This document shows positions 1-5,036 of a stretch of DNA of 5,036 nt, piece after piece (position 1 is the stretch's first letter; every line of letters starts with the position of its first letter). The DNA comes from Verrucomicrobiota bacterium (GTDB lineage Bacteria > Verrucomicrobiota > Verrucomicrobiia > Limisphaerales > UBA9464). The notes beneath the pieces are model-generated. The model was given only the letters and a program-made list of their open reading frames with translations. It searched no databases and had not been told where the DNA came from. The translations under genes were made by a program, and so were the position numbers. Where the stretch lies: NCBI GenBank assembly GCA_947454295.1, contig CANGMO010000229.1:1-5036 (forward strand). The letters are read 5' to 3'.

Positions 1-158
1 GCCGCCGCCGCATCCACTGCAGCCTTCGCGTCGGCCGCCCCGCCCTGCGCGTATTCGGCCACGATGTCCCGCCGGTCCGCCGGATTCACCGTCCAAAAGG
101 TCTGCCCGGAGGCTGCAGGGATGGACTGACCGTTGATGAGGAGATCGTAGTGCTTCAT
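1..158 (-). CDS. Aldehyde dehydrogenase family protein, N-terminal fragment (cut by window start)
   Basis: The minus strand from the ATG at 158 stays open to the window edge and gives the first 52 residues, beginning MKHYDLLINGQSIPA. The pattern 'LLINGQ...SGQTFWTVNPADRRDIVAEYAQGG..DAKAAVDAA' is the classic aldehyde dehydrogenase N-terminus: the 'y-i-n-G' strand, the 'NPa.g.vi' turn, and the 'a.dvd.AV.AA' helix that starts the NAD-binding region. Family members oxidise an aldehyde to an acid with NAD(P)+. They usually have 480-530 residues, so about 90% of this protein lies outside the window, including the catalytic Cys and Glu, and the substrate cannot be told. It is divergent from the transporter gene that starts at 271. 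No Shine-Dalgarno sequence precedes the ATG. The family call is firm; the subfamily is unknown. Ketoglutarate-semialdehyde or similar dehydrogenases are possible by resemblance only. Confidence 0.85.
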   Translation of the reverse strand, partial: MKHYDLLINGQSIPAASGQTFWTVNPADRRDIVAEYAQGGAADAKAAVDAAA

Positions 159-270
159 GGGCGGAGAATAGGCGGCAGACTCGGCGGAGAAACGCCAATT
201 CTTGGACGCGAAGATCCCACGCACACAGTCCTTGCCGGCGAAACGGCCGGACCGACACAGTATCGGCGGA
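159..270. promoter_or_regulatory. Divergent intergenic region between aldehyde dehydrogenase and transporter
   Basis: This 112-base gap must hold the promoters of both divergent genes. I see no convincing -35/-10 pair. It does contain a 9-base direct repeat GGCGGAGAA at 160-168 and 183-191, a small dyad CCAA-TTC-TTGG at 195-205, and a 5-bp hairpin CCGGC/GCCGG at 235-239 and 246-250. Any of these could be an operator for shared control, but such short matches arise easily in GC-rich DNA. Confidence 0.35.
160..191. repeat. Pair of 9-base direct repeats GGCGGAGAA
   Basis: Exact copies of GGCGGAGAA lie at 160-168 and 183-191, starting 23 bases apart, which is about two helical turns. A related GGCGGCAGA lies between them at 171-179. 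They sit directly upstream of the minus-strand dehydrogenase start. They could be a tandem regulator site; chance is also possible at this base composition. Confidence 0.3.
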
Positions 271-1710
271 ATGATGTTCCTCGCCCAAGCTCAGGCTCCG
301 AGCCCGTGGATGATCCTCCCGTTCGCCGCTCTGCTCGCCCTCATCGCTGTCGGCCCGCTGTTTTTCGCGGCGTGGTGGAACCGATTCTATCCGGTCGTGG
401 CCTTCGGACTGGGCGCCGTGGTGCTCGCCTACTACAGCGTCGGCCTCGGCGCCTACCCCACGATCGGCCACACCGCCCATGAGTATCTCAGTTTCATCTG
501 CCTGATCGCATCCCTGTTCGTTGTCAGCGGCGGGATTCACATCGTGGTCCGTGGCGAAACCACCCCAACCTTCAATGTTGGCTTCCTGCTCCTGGGAGCG
601 CTCCTGGCCAACGTCCTCGGCACCACCGGCGCCTCCATGTTGCTGATCCGCCCGTGGATTCGGATGAACAAGTACCGTCTCACCGGACATCACATCGTCT
701 TCTTCATCTTCATTGTCTCGAACGTCGGCGGCTGCCTGACCCCGATCGGTGATCCTCCGCTCTTCCTGGGCTATTTGAAGGGCGTTCCGTTTTGGTGGGT
801 GGCCGAGCACTGCTGGCCGATCTGGGCGGTGGGCGTCGGTATGCTTCTCGGCATGTTCTTCGTGGTGGATACCCTCAACTTCCGAAAGGCCCCACGAGCC
901 GTCCGCGCCGAGCACGTCGACGAGCCGGATTGGTTTCGCGTCGATGGACTCGGCAACGTGGTGTTCCTCGCCGTGATCCTCGGGGCCATCCTCCTTGCGG
1001 AACGCCCGCCGTTTCTCCGCGAAGCGATCCTGATTGCCGCGGCCGCCGGGTCCTACTTCACCACCCGGCGCCAAATCCATGAGTCGAATCACTTCGACTT
1101 CCATCCGGTGAAGGAAGTGGCCGTGCTGTTCGTGGGCATTTTCGCCACCATGATGCCAGCCCTCGACTGGCTCTCGCTCAAGGCAGGCGCCCTCGGGTCG
1201 CCGTCGCCGGCCTTTTTCTATTGGGGGTGCGGACTCCTCAGCAGCGTGCTCGACAACGCCCCGACGTACCTCGGTTTCCTGAGCGCCATTTTCGGCGCCT
1301 ATGTCGACGCTGATGTCGTCCAGCAGGTCCAGCATCTCATCCAGACCGGCGGGACCGATGCGGCCACCTTTGTCCACGGCGCCCACGCCGACCAGGTGCG
1401 GCAGACCTTCGCCGCGCTGCAAAAATACCACGCCGCCGCCGTCGCCAGTCAGCGGGTCGGCGTGGAGGAAATCGAAATGGCCTTCCTGCTCGGAAACGCC
1501 TCCTTCAACAACTTCCTGCTCGCGATATCAGCTGGTGCCGTCTTCTTCGGCGCCAACACCTACATCGGCAACGGCCCCAATTTCATGGTGAAGGCCATCG
1601 CCGACCACCAGGGCGCCCACACCCCCTCGTTCCTCGGGTACATCTTCCGGTACACCCTGCCCATCATGGTCCCCATGCTGATCGTCGTCTGGCTGCTCTT
1701 CTTCCGCTGA
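271..1710 (+). CDS. CitMHS/NhaD-like ion transporter (Na+/H+ antiporter or carboxylate transporter)
   Basis: A 479-residue, very hydrophobic polytopic inner-membrane protein of the ion transporter superfamily, closest to the 'putative citrate transport' (CitMHS_2-like) / Na+:H+ antiporter group. About ten to twelve membrane segments can be seen, for example near residues 14-34, 40-58, 70-93, 103-125, 140-156, 181-200, 228-243, 281-297, 314-340, 403-428 and 457-478. Diagnostic motifs are NVLGTTGASML (114-124), NVGGCLTPIGDPPLFLGYL (151-169), LDNAPTYLGF (327-336) and GNGPNFMVKAIA (433-444). The two Gly/Pro/Asn-rich re-entrant hairpins in the two halves of the protein are the expected substrate and ion site. 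A hydrophilic loop of about 60 residues (345-403) is inserted between the second-half segments. I chose the ATG at 271 (a second ATG follows at 274). A TTG at 202 would add 23 charged, unremarkable residues. No good Shine-Dalgarno is present: GGCGGA abuts the start too closely. The family is sure; whether it moves Na+/H+ or a carboxylate cannot be decided from sequence. Confidence 0.88.
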   Translation: MMFLAQAQAPSPWMILPFAALLALIAVGPLFFAAWWNRFYPVVAFGLGAVVLAYYSVGLGAYPTIGHTAHEYLSFICLIASLFVVSGGIHIVVRGETTPTFNVGFLLLGALLANVLGTTGASMLLIRPWIRMNKYRLTGHHIVFFIFIVSNVGGCLTPIGDPPLFLGYLKGVPFWWVAEHCWPIWAVGVGMLLGMFFVVDTLNFRKAPRAVRAEHVDEPDWFRVDGLGNVVFLAVILGAILLAERPPFLREAILIAAAAGSYFTTRRQIHESNHFDFHPVKEVAVLFVGIFATMMPALDWLSLKAGALGSPSPAFFYWGCGLLSSVLDNAPTYLGFLSAIFGAYVDADVVQQVQHLIQTGGTDAATFVHGAHADQVRQTFAALQKYHAAAVASQRVGVEEIEMAFLLGNASFNNFLLAISAGAVFFGANTYIGNGPNFMVKAIADHQGAHTPSFLGYIFRYTLPIMVPMLIVVWLLFFR

Positions 1711-1827
1711 CCCCGGTCGCCCCGGAAAAACCTCTCAATCCCCGTTTGCCAATTCTACGCAGACGTATCACTTTGCGGTCCGATCCGCGGACGGAATGAG
1801 GTCCGCGAACGGCCAACTCCTGAATTT
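1711..1827. promoter_or_regulatory. Intergenic region with hairpin upstream of the second dehydrogenase
   Basis: The 117 bases after the transporter stop contain no gene and no terminator with a T tract, so read-through into the next gene is possible. A TACG-CAGA-CGTA mini-dyad lies at 1756-1767. A better hairpin follows: CGCGGAC (1786-1792) pairs with GTCCGCG (1801-1807) around an 8-base loop. It ends 20 bases before the ATG at 1828. It could be a leader structure, an operator, or a piece of a dispersed repeat. No Shine-Dalgarno is visible before 1828. Confidence 0.4.
1786..1807. other. 7-bp hairpin / inverted repeat in leader of second dehydrogenase
   Basis: CGCGGAC and GTCCGCG are exact reverse complements, separated by GGAATGAG. 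With no T run after it, this is a poor intrinsic terminator. Its place just before the start codon suits a 5' untranslated structure or a regulator-binding dyad. Confidence 0.4.
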
Positions 1828-3273
1828 ATGTCCGACCCCACCACTGTTCCGCATCTGCCGGCCCTGCGAATGGGACGCAGCTATGAATCGCTGGAGAAGA
1901 TCGAGGTTCGCGATCATCGAACCGGCGAACTGAAGGCCGTGGTGTCGACGGTGAACGGCGGCATCGTGAAGCGCGACCTCGCCAAAATCGGGGCGGCGCG
2001 GGCGGCGCTGAAGCGATTCACGGTGGCGGAATTGATCGCCCTGTCGGCCAAGGCGGGCGACCTGTTTCTCAACGGCACCCTTCCGTTGGGAGATCGCGGA
2101 CACACCCAGTCCCCGGAGGACTACGTGGCCACGCTAAGCCGCACCTCGGGCCTGCCGCATGTCATGGTCCGACGCAACATGGCCAAGTTGCACTACGCCA
2201 TGACGCATCTCGGCGAGGTGTTGAACGGCCTCTCGCGCGGTCTCGATCTCTCGATTCTCGACCGCGGCTTCGGCGAGCAGTTCGGCACCAAGTTGAGTTT
2301 CTACCCGACCGCCTCGGCCCTGGGATTGGTCATGCCGAGCAATTCGCCGGCGGTGAATTCGCTGTGGATACCTGCCATCGCGCTCAAGACGCCGGTGGTG
2401 ATCAAGCCCGGCAAGGAGGAGCCCTGGACCCCCTACCGTTTGATCCAGGCCTTCATCACCGCGGGCGTTCCGGCCGAAGCCTTCGGATTCTACGCCACCG
2501 ACCACGACGGCGCGGCGACCATCCTGAACTCCTGTGGACGTGCGCTGATCTTCGGCGACAAGTCGACCACGCAGCAATACGCCCACAATCCGGCCATCCA
2601 GATCCACGGGCCGGGCTGGAGCAAGTTCGTGCTCGGCGAGGACTGCGTGGACCAGTGGCGCGATTACATCGACGTCATGGCCGGCGCCATCAGCGACAAC
2701 GGTGGACGCTCCTGCATCAACGCCTCCGCCATCGTGGTGCCACGTCATGGGGCCGAGATCGCCGACGCCCTCGCGCAGAAGCTGGGCCCCATTCTCCCGA
2801 CTCCGCCGGAGGACGACAACGCGCGCCTGTCCGGATTCGCCAATCCCAAGATGGCCGACTTCATCGAAGGCCAGATCGAGGAGGGGCTCAAGACGCCCGG
2901 CGCCACCGACGTGACGGCCAAGTATCGCAACGGCTCCCGCAAGGCGGTGCTCGACGGCGGCACGTACATGCGCCCCACCATCGTCCAGTGCGATTCCTTC
3001 GCGCATCCGCTGGCAAATCGCGAATTCCTCTGCCCCTACGCCAGCGTGGTGACCTGCCCGCAATCCGAGGTGTTGAAGCAGATCGGCTACACCCTGGCCT
3101 GCACGGCGATCACCCGTGATCCGGCGTTCATCGAGCAGATTGAGGCGTATCCCCACATCGAGCGTCTCAACATCGGCCCGGTGAGCACCATGAAGATCTC
3201 GTGGGATCAGCCGCACGAGGGCAACATGTTCGAATTCCTCTGGCAGCGCCGATCCATCGAACGCGCCTGGTAA
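1828..3273 (+). CDS. Aldehyde dehydrogenase superfamily protein with atypical active site, possibly CoA-acylating
   Basis: A 481-residue soluble protein of normal family length. Landmarks in order: MPSNSPAVN (169-177), the counterpart of the 'PWNFP' segment, with Asn172; VVIKPGKEEPWTP (190-202), the cofactor-binding Lys193 region; GVPAEAFGFY (213-222); GDKSTTQQY (243-251), in place of 'GST..G'; HGPGWSKFVLGEDC (260-273); SDNGGRSCINAS (289-300), with the catalytic nucleophile Cys296; and NREFLCPYASVV (397-408), the 'EE.FGPV' counterpart with Glu399. The usual general-base Glu ('ELGGK') position is His260. Hydrolytic dehydrogenases need that Glu. CoA-acylating members such as EutE/AdhE lack it and carry a 'GPG' at this place, so an acyl-CoA-forming or acyl-CoA-reducing role is a reasonable inference; the substrate is unknown. 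The ATG at 1828 is the only ATG start, because the upstream in-frame stretch has none. A strong terminator follows the stop by 39 bases. The transporter upstream may be in the same transcript. Confidence 0.85.
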   Translation: MSDPTTVPHLPALRMGRSYESLEKIEVRDHRTGELKAVVSTVNGGIVKRDLAKIGAARAALKRFTVAELIALSAKAGDLFLNGTLPLGDRGHTQSPEDYVATLSRTSGLPHVMVRRNMAKLHYAMTHLGEVLNGLSRGLDLSILDRGFGEQFGTKLSFYPTASALGLVMPSNSPAVNSLWIPAIALKTPVVIKPGKEEPWTPYRLIQAFITAGVPAEAFGFYATDHDGAATILNSCGRALIFGDKSTTQQYAHNPAIQIHGPGWSKFVLGEDCVDQWRDYIDVMAGAISDNGGRSCINASAIVVPRHGAEIADALAQKLGPILPTPPEDDNARLSGFANPKMADFIEGQIEEGLKTPGATDVTAKYRNGSRKAVLDGGTYMRPTIVQCDSFAHPLANREFLCPYASVVTCPQSEVLKQIGYTLACTAITRDPAFIEQIEAYPHIERLNIGPVSTMKISWDQPHEGNMFEFLWQRRSIERAW

Positions 3274-3312
3274 GACACCAAATTGCCGCGTCAAAGGACT
3301 GTCGGCGCAACG

Positions 3313-3349
3313 AAAACGGCGGACCCGAAGGTCCGCCGTTTTGCGTTTT
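3313..3349. terminator. Bidirectional intrinsic terminator between convergent genes
   Basis: A perfect 13-bp stem: AAAACGGCGGACC (3313-3325) pairs with GGTCCGCCGTTTT (3330-3342) around the tetraloop CGAA. The plus-strand transcript then runs into TTTTGCGTTTT. Read from the minus strand, the loop becomes TTCG closed by C-G, the unusually stable cUUCGg tetraloop, and the stem is followed by TTTTCG. It therefore should end both the dehydrogenase transcript (stop at 3273) and the minus-strand secreted-protein transcript (stop at 3394). Confidence 0.92.
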
Positions 3350-3393
3350 GGGAATTCCGACCGATCCGGGGCGCGCCGAGGCGTGCGGCGGGA

Positions 3394-4110
3394 TCAGGTT
3401 CCCAGCTTCTTCTTGGCGTCGTCGGAGACGGTTACCGTGGTCGATCCGACATTCTTGAATTCATAGGTGGTGGTGCGGGTGATGTCGCGCTCCTCATTCT
3501 GCATGGTCACAGTGGCGGACACCTTTACCTGCACTTTGGCGAGCTTGCCTTCCTTGAGCCAGACCTTGAGCGAGCCCTTGGCATTCTTGGGTTCGGGAGC
3601 CTGACCTCCGCGGCCACCGCGCGCCGCCGCTTCCTTGGCGCCTTCGTCGGTGAGGTCCCCGGCGATGACCCCATTGGCTTCCTTCAGCTCCTTGGTCTTG
3701 TCGGCGAGCTTCGCCAGATCATCGGCGGGAAGCTTGGTGCGCAGAAGCATGCCGCCACGGCCACCGCGGCCACCGCCACCACCGCCGCCATTCTGCGCAG
3801 CGGCACGAACTTCCTCAGCGGTCTGCCAGCCGTCATCCGTCTTCAGGACGCCTTTGTCACCCTTGAGCACCGCGGTGGTCGTGGTGCCGTCGCGCTCGGA
3901 TTCAATGACGGCGAATCCCCCCTTTTCCGCCTTGCCGGTGATGGTGGGGGGCGTGAATTGAACCCCCTCGATTTCGGTGGTGGCGACCCAGGTGTAATTA
4001 GCTGCCTCCGAGAGGCTTTTGGCGGCTGCTTTTACCTCGTCCTTGGCGTCAGCAAGGACTGCGGTCCACGCCAGGGAGAGAGCCACGGTGGTGGTAAGGA
4101 ATCGTTTCAT
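3394..4110 (-). CDS. Exported Gly/Arg-rich protein of unknown function
   Basis: A 238-residue protein with a Sec signal peptide: MKR, a hydrophobic stretch 4-19, and likely cleavage after Ala20 (VLA-DAK) or Ala22. The mature part begins with a Lys/Ala-rich helix (22-36), followed by beta-rich segments (40-105), including VLKGDKGVLKTDDGWQTAEE (81-100). A poly-Gly tract with RGGRGG (108-120) follows, then a charged helical part with TKLPADDLAKLADKTKELK (125-143) and a second RGGRGG (164-169). The C-terminus is again beta-rich (180-229) and ends DAKKKLGT. Periplasmic or extracellular location is likely. The alternating strands recall lipid-carrier-like (LolA/LppX) folds, but I see no decisive motif and there is no lipobox Cys. 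I associate this architecture with unnamed verrucomicrobial and planctomycetal proteins. It lies 106 bases downstream of the DciA-like gene on the same strand and ends in the shared terminator. No Shine-Dalgarno is visible before 4110. The gene call is strong and the function is unknown. Confidence 0.8.
   Translation of the reverse strand: MKRFLTTTVALSLAWTAVLADAKDEVKAAAKSLSEAANYTWVATTEIEGVQFTPPTITGKAEKGGFAVIESERDGTTTTAVLKGDKGVLKTDDGWQTAEEVRAAAQNGGGGGGGRGGRGGMLLRTKLPADDLAKLADKTKELKEANGVIAGDLTDEGAKEAAARGGRGGQAPEPKNAKGSLKVWLKEGKLAKVQVKVSATVTMQNEERDITRTTTYEFKNVGSTTVTVSDDAKKKLGT
3751..3792 (-). repeat. GGN-codon low-complexity tract (poly-Gly / RGG)
   Basis: On the plus strand this is a run of GCCACC/GCCGCC-like units. 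On the coding strand it encodes Asn, eight Gly, then Arg-Gly-Gly-Arg-Gly-Gly (residues 107-120 of the secreted protein). Such triplet-rich DNA can gain or lose units by slippage. A shorter RGGRGG tract is at 3604-3621. Confidence 0.7.
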
Positions 4111-4216
4111 GGGATGGGAATGAGAGGACGGACTGCTGTGGTTGTGTGTTCGGGGAACAGGGAGGGAGACTGAATTCCCCGCCCCCGGGTTACAACCGCG
4201 CCCGCGGCCTCCAGTT
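4111..4216. promoter_or_regulatory. Gap between DciA-like gene and secreted-protein gene
   Basis: 106 bases lie between the DciA-like stop (4217) and the secreted-protein start (4110), both on the minus strand. There is no terminator-like hairpin with a T run, so co-transcription is possible. A minus-strand TTGTAA at 4187-4192 could be a -35 box, but no matching -10 is seen at the proper distance. A CCCCGGG motif sits at 4183-4189. Confidence 0.25.
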
Positions 4217-4618
4217 TCAACCCACCCGAAAACTAATCCGCTGCACGGTCGCCTTGCCCGCGGCGAGCTGGAGCCGCTCGAGGATCTCGTGGCGTCGGTA
4301 GCGGACGATCTCCGACAGCCAGGTGTTGCTATCGACGGTCACGAACAGGGTTCCCCGCGCCAGTCCGACCGGACGGGCGTGAGCGGCGATGGTGGGGTCG
4401 ATGACCCGCGACCAGACCGACTGGATCTGGGATTCCGCCAGCTTTTGCTCCAGTCGCATGGAGGACAGCACCTGGGGCAGGACGTCTCCGATGGACCGGC
4501 TGGCGCGCTTGGCCGCCACCTCGGCCGACGCCTGCTGATGCCCCCTCCAGGCAGCCAGCACGCCGGCGCGCGCTTGTTGGGCGGCCCGGGCTTTGGCGGC
4601 GGGAGTTTTGGGGAGCAT
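4217..4618 (-). CDS. dciA: DciA family (DUF721) protein, putative replicative-helicase loader
   Basis: A 133-residue protein. Residues 1-40 are an Ala/Arg/Lys-rich, probably helical or disordered basic extension. Residues 41-133 match the DUF721/DciA domain: SIGDVLPQVLSSM (42-54), LAESQIQSVWSRVIDPTIAAHA (60-81, the 'W..ivG..ia.ht' motif), PVGLARGTLFVTVDSNTWLSEI (83-104, the '..l..GtL.v.v.ss.w..el' motif), a helix with YRRHEILERLQ (107-117), and VQRISFRVG (125-133) as the final strand. DciA proteins bind the replicative helicase DnaB and help load it at the origin in bacteria that lack DnaC/DnaI-type loaders. The domain has a KH-like fold. Length is typical for short members. The gene is read away from the exported-protein gene at 4765. 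The start at 4618 is the only ATG giving the full domain, and no Shine-Dalgarno is seen. Symbol assigned by family resemblance. Confidence 0.82.
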   Translation of the reverse strand: MLPKTPAAKARAAQQARAGVLAAWRGHQQASAEVAAKRASRSIGDVLPQVLSSMRLEQKLAESQIQSVWSRVIDPTIAAHARPVGLARGTLFVTVDSNTWLSEIVRYRRHEILERLQLAAGKATVQRISFRVG

Positions 4619-4764
4619 GACCGGAAGGCAGGCTGGCCCCCTGCCCCGGGAGGGTCAAGAAGGCGGCGCGTCCGGCGAAACCTTGCCGCTTCCCCGGGAT
4701 CCCCAGTTTAGGCCGGAAGTTTTTGGTTTCGCCCCCGGGGATCGTTTGCCATTGTGAACCCATC
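4619..4764. promoter_or_regulatory. Divergent intergenic region with repeated CCCCGGG motifs
   Basis: These 146 bases separate the divergent DciA-like gene (minus) and exported-protein gene (plus) and should hold both promoters. CCCCGGG occurs at 4644-4650, 4692-4698 and 4733-4739. The last two are extended as CCCCGGGAT and CCCCGGGGAT, 41 bases apart. GATCCCC (4698-4704) and GGGGATC (4737-4743) also form a 7-bp inverted repeat that encloses an AT-richer stretch (GTTTA, TTTTTGGTTT). No clear -35/-10 pair is recognised. Confidence 0.35.
4698..4743. repeat. Inverted repeat GATCCCC / GGGGATC
   Basis: Exact 7-base arms at 4698-4704 and 4737-4743 are separated by 32 bases that include the most AT-rich part of the gap. 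The spacing is large for a hairpin and would fit two halves of an operator better. A chance match is possible. Confidence 0.35.
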
Positions 4765-5036
4765 ATGCGTTGGTTCCGTTGTGCTCTCGCGTTTGCCGCC
4801 GTTACTTGCCTGGCCGGTGCGGCCCTTGCGGCCGAGTTCCGCCTGGTGACGGGCGATGTCTACAAGGGCGAGTTGTCGGCCGCCGACAAGGACGGCCTGG
4901 TGGTGCGCCTCGATAGTGGCGACTACTCCCCGCGCATCGACTGGGCAAAGCTCTCCGACGAGACGCTCCGCGACCTCGCCGACAACGCCAAGGCCAAGCG
5001 ATTCGTCGAACCGTTCATCGAGCCGCCCGCCGAGAC
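4765..5036 (+). CDS. Exported protein of unknown function, N-terminal part (cut by window end)
   Basis: From the ATG at 4765 the frame is open to the window edge, giving 90 residues. Residues 1-23 form a Sec signal peptide: MRWFR, then a hydrophobic core, and ALAA before the likely cleavage (LAA-EF). The mature part FRLVTGDVYKGELSAADKDG (25-44), then a strand LVVRLDSGDYSPRIDW (45-60), and LSDETLRDLADNAKAK (63-78) look like a small beta-barrel followed by a helix. This recalls SHD1/SH3-like modules of planctomycetal and verrucomicrobial surface proteins, where 'kGe...dg.V.Lr..dG....i...kLs..d...l' recurs; that match is loose. A Pro/Glu-rich linker (FVEPFIEPPAE, 80-90) begins at the edge. Codon use is strongly GC3-biased like its neighbours, which supports a real gene. 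No Shine-Dalgarno is seen. The function is unknown and the C-terminus is missing. Confidence 0.72.
   Translation, partial: MRWFRCALAFAAVTCLAGAALAAEFRLVTGDVYKGELSAADKDGLVVRLDSGDYSPRIDWAKLSDETLRDLADNAKAKRFVEPFIEPPAE

Noticed and set aside
202..270. Longer start of the transporter at a TTG codon (202)
   Set aside because: It adds 23 charged residues with no family resemblance, uses a rare start, and overlaps the likely divergent promoter. Two ATGs at 271/274 directly precede the hydrophobic part.
1711..1740. Possible terminator after the transporter (CCCCGG ... CCCCGG AAAAA)
   Set aside because: The two GC blocks are direct rather than inverted repeats, and no T tract follows.
1746..1771. Promoter-like TTGCCA ... 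TATCAC before the second dehydrogenase
   Set aside because: The spacer is only 14 bases and the -10 matches four of six, so it is not a convincing sigma-70 promoter.
2134..3294. Long open frame of 386 codons on the minus strand opposite the second dehydrogenase
   Set aside because: It is an antisense shadow of a clearly conserved coding gene in GC-rich DNA. Its translation is low-complexity (Arg/Gly/Asp/His) with no domain.
3283..4173. Plus-strand open frame of 296 codons opposite the secreted protein
   Set aside because: It begins inside the terminator region and is antisense to a gene with a clear signal peptide and typical composition. Its Gly-rich translation reflects codon bias on the other strand.
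4142..4766. Open frames on both strands overlapping the DciA-like gene (189 and 145 codons)
   Set aside because: They are out of frame with the conserved DUF721 motifs and lack any recognisable domain.

Overview
The window is GC-rich (roughly 60-65% by eye) bacterial chromosome. It most resembles Verrucomicrobiota. Two observations support this: a small secreted Gly/Arg-rich protein of a type I associate with verrucomicrobial and planctomycetal genomes, and start codons that lack Shine-Dalgarno sequences. There is no rRNA or other phylogenetic marker here, so the assignment is inference. I see no phage, transposase, CRISPR or defence genes, and the region reads as ordinary housekeeping and metabolic DNA.

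Layout. At the left edge is the N-terminus of an aldehyde dehydrogenase (minus strand, cut by the window start). Across a 112-base gap, a CitMHS/NhaD-like membrane transporter is divergently transcribed (plus, 271-1710). After 117 bases that contain a hairpin comes a second, divergent-sequence aldehyde dehydrogenase family protein (plus, 1828-3273). It keeps the catalytic Cys, but His replaces the usual general-base Glu. A near-perfect bidirectional terminator (stem 3313-3342) separates it from a convergent minus-strand pair. That pair is a secreted Gly/Arg-rich protein (3394-4110) and, upstream of it, a DciA/DUF721 helicase-loader-type protein (4217-4618). A 146-base divergent intergenic region with repeated CCCCGGG motifs then leads to the start of another exported protein (plus, 4765 to the right edge).

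How the genes may work together. The transporter sits between two aldehyde dehydrogenase family genes. Uptake or ion-coupled movement of an organic acid, linked to aldehyde/acid metabolism, is therefore plausible but unproven. The transporter and the second dehydrogenase could be co-transcribed, because no clear terminator lies between them. The DciA gene and the secreted protein run in the same direction 106 bases apart, and I see no functional link between them. I found no convincing evidence of a new multi-gene system. The most unusual single item is the atypical dehydrogenase active site.
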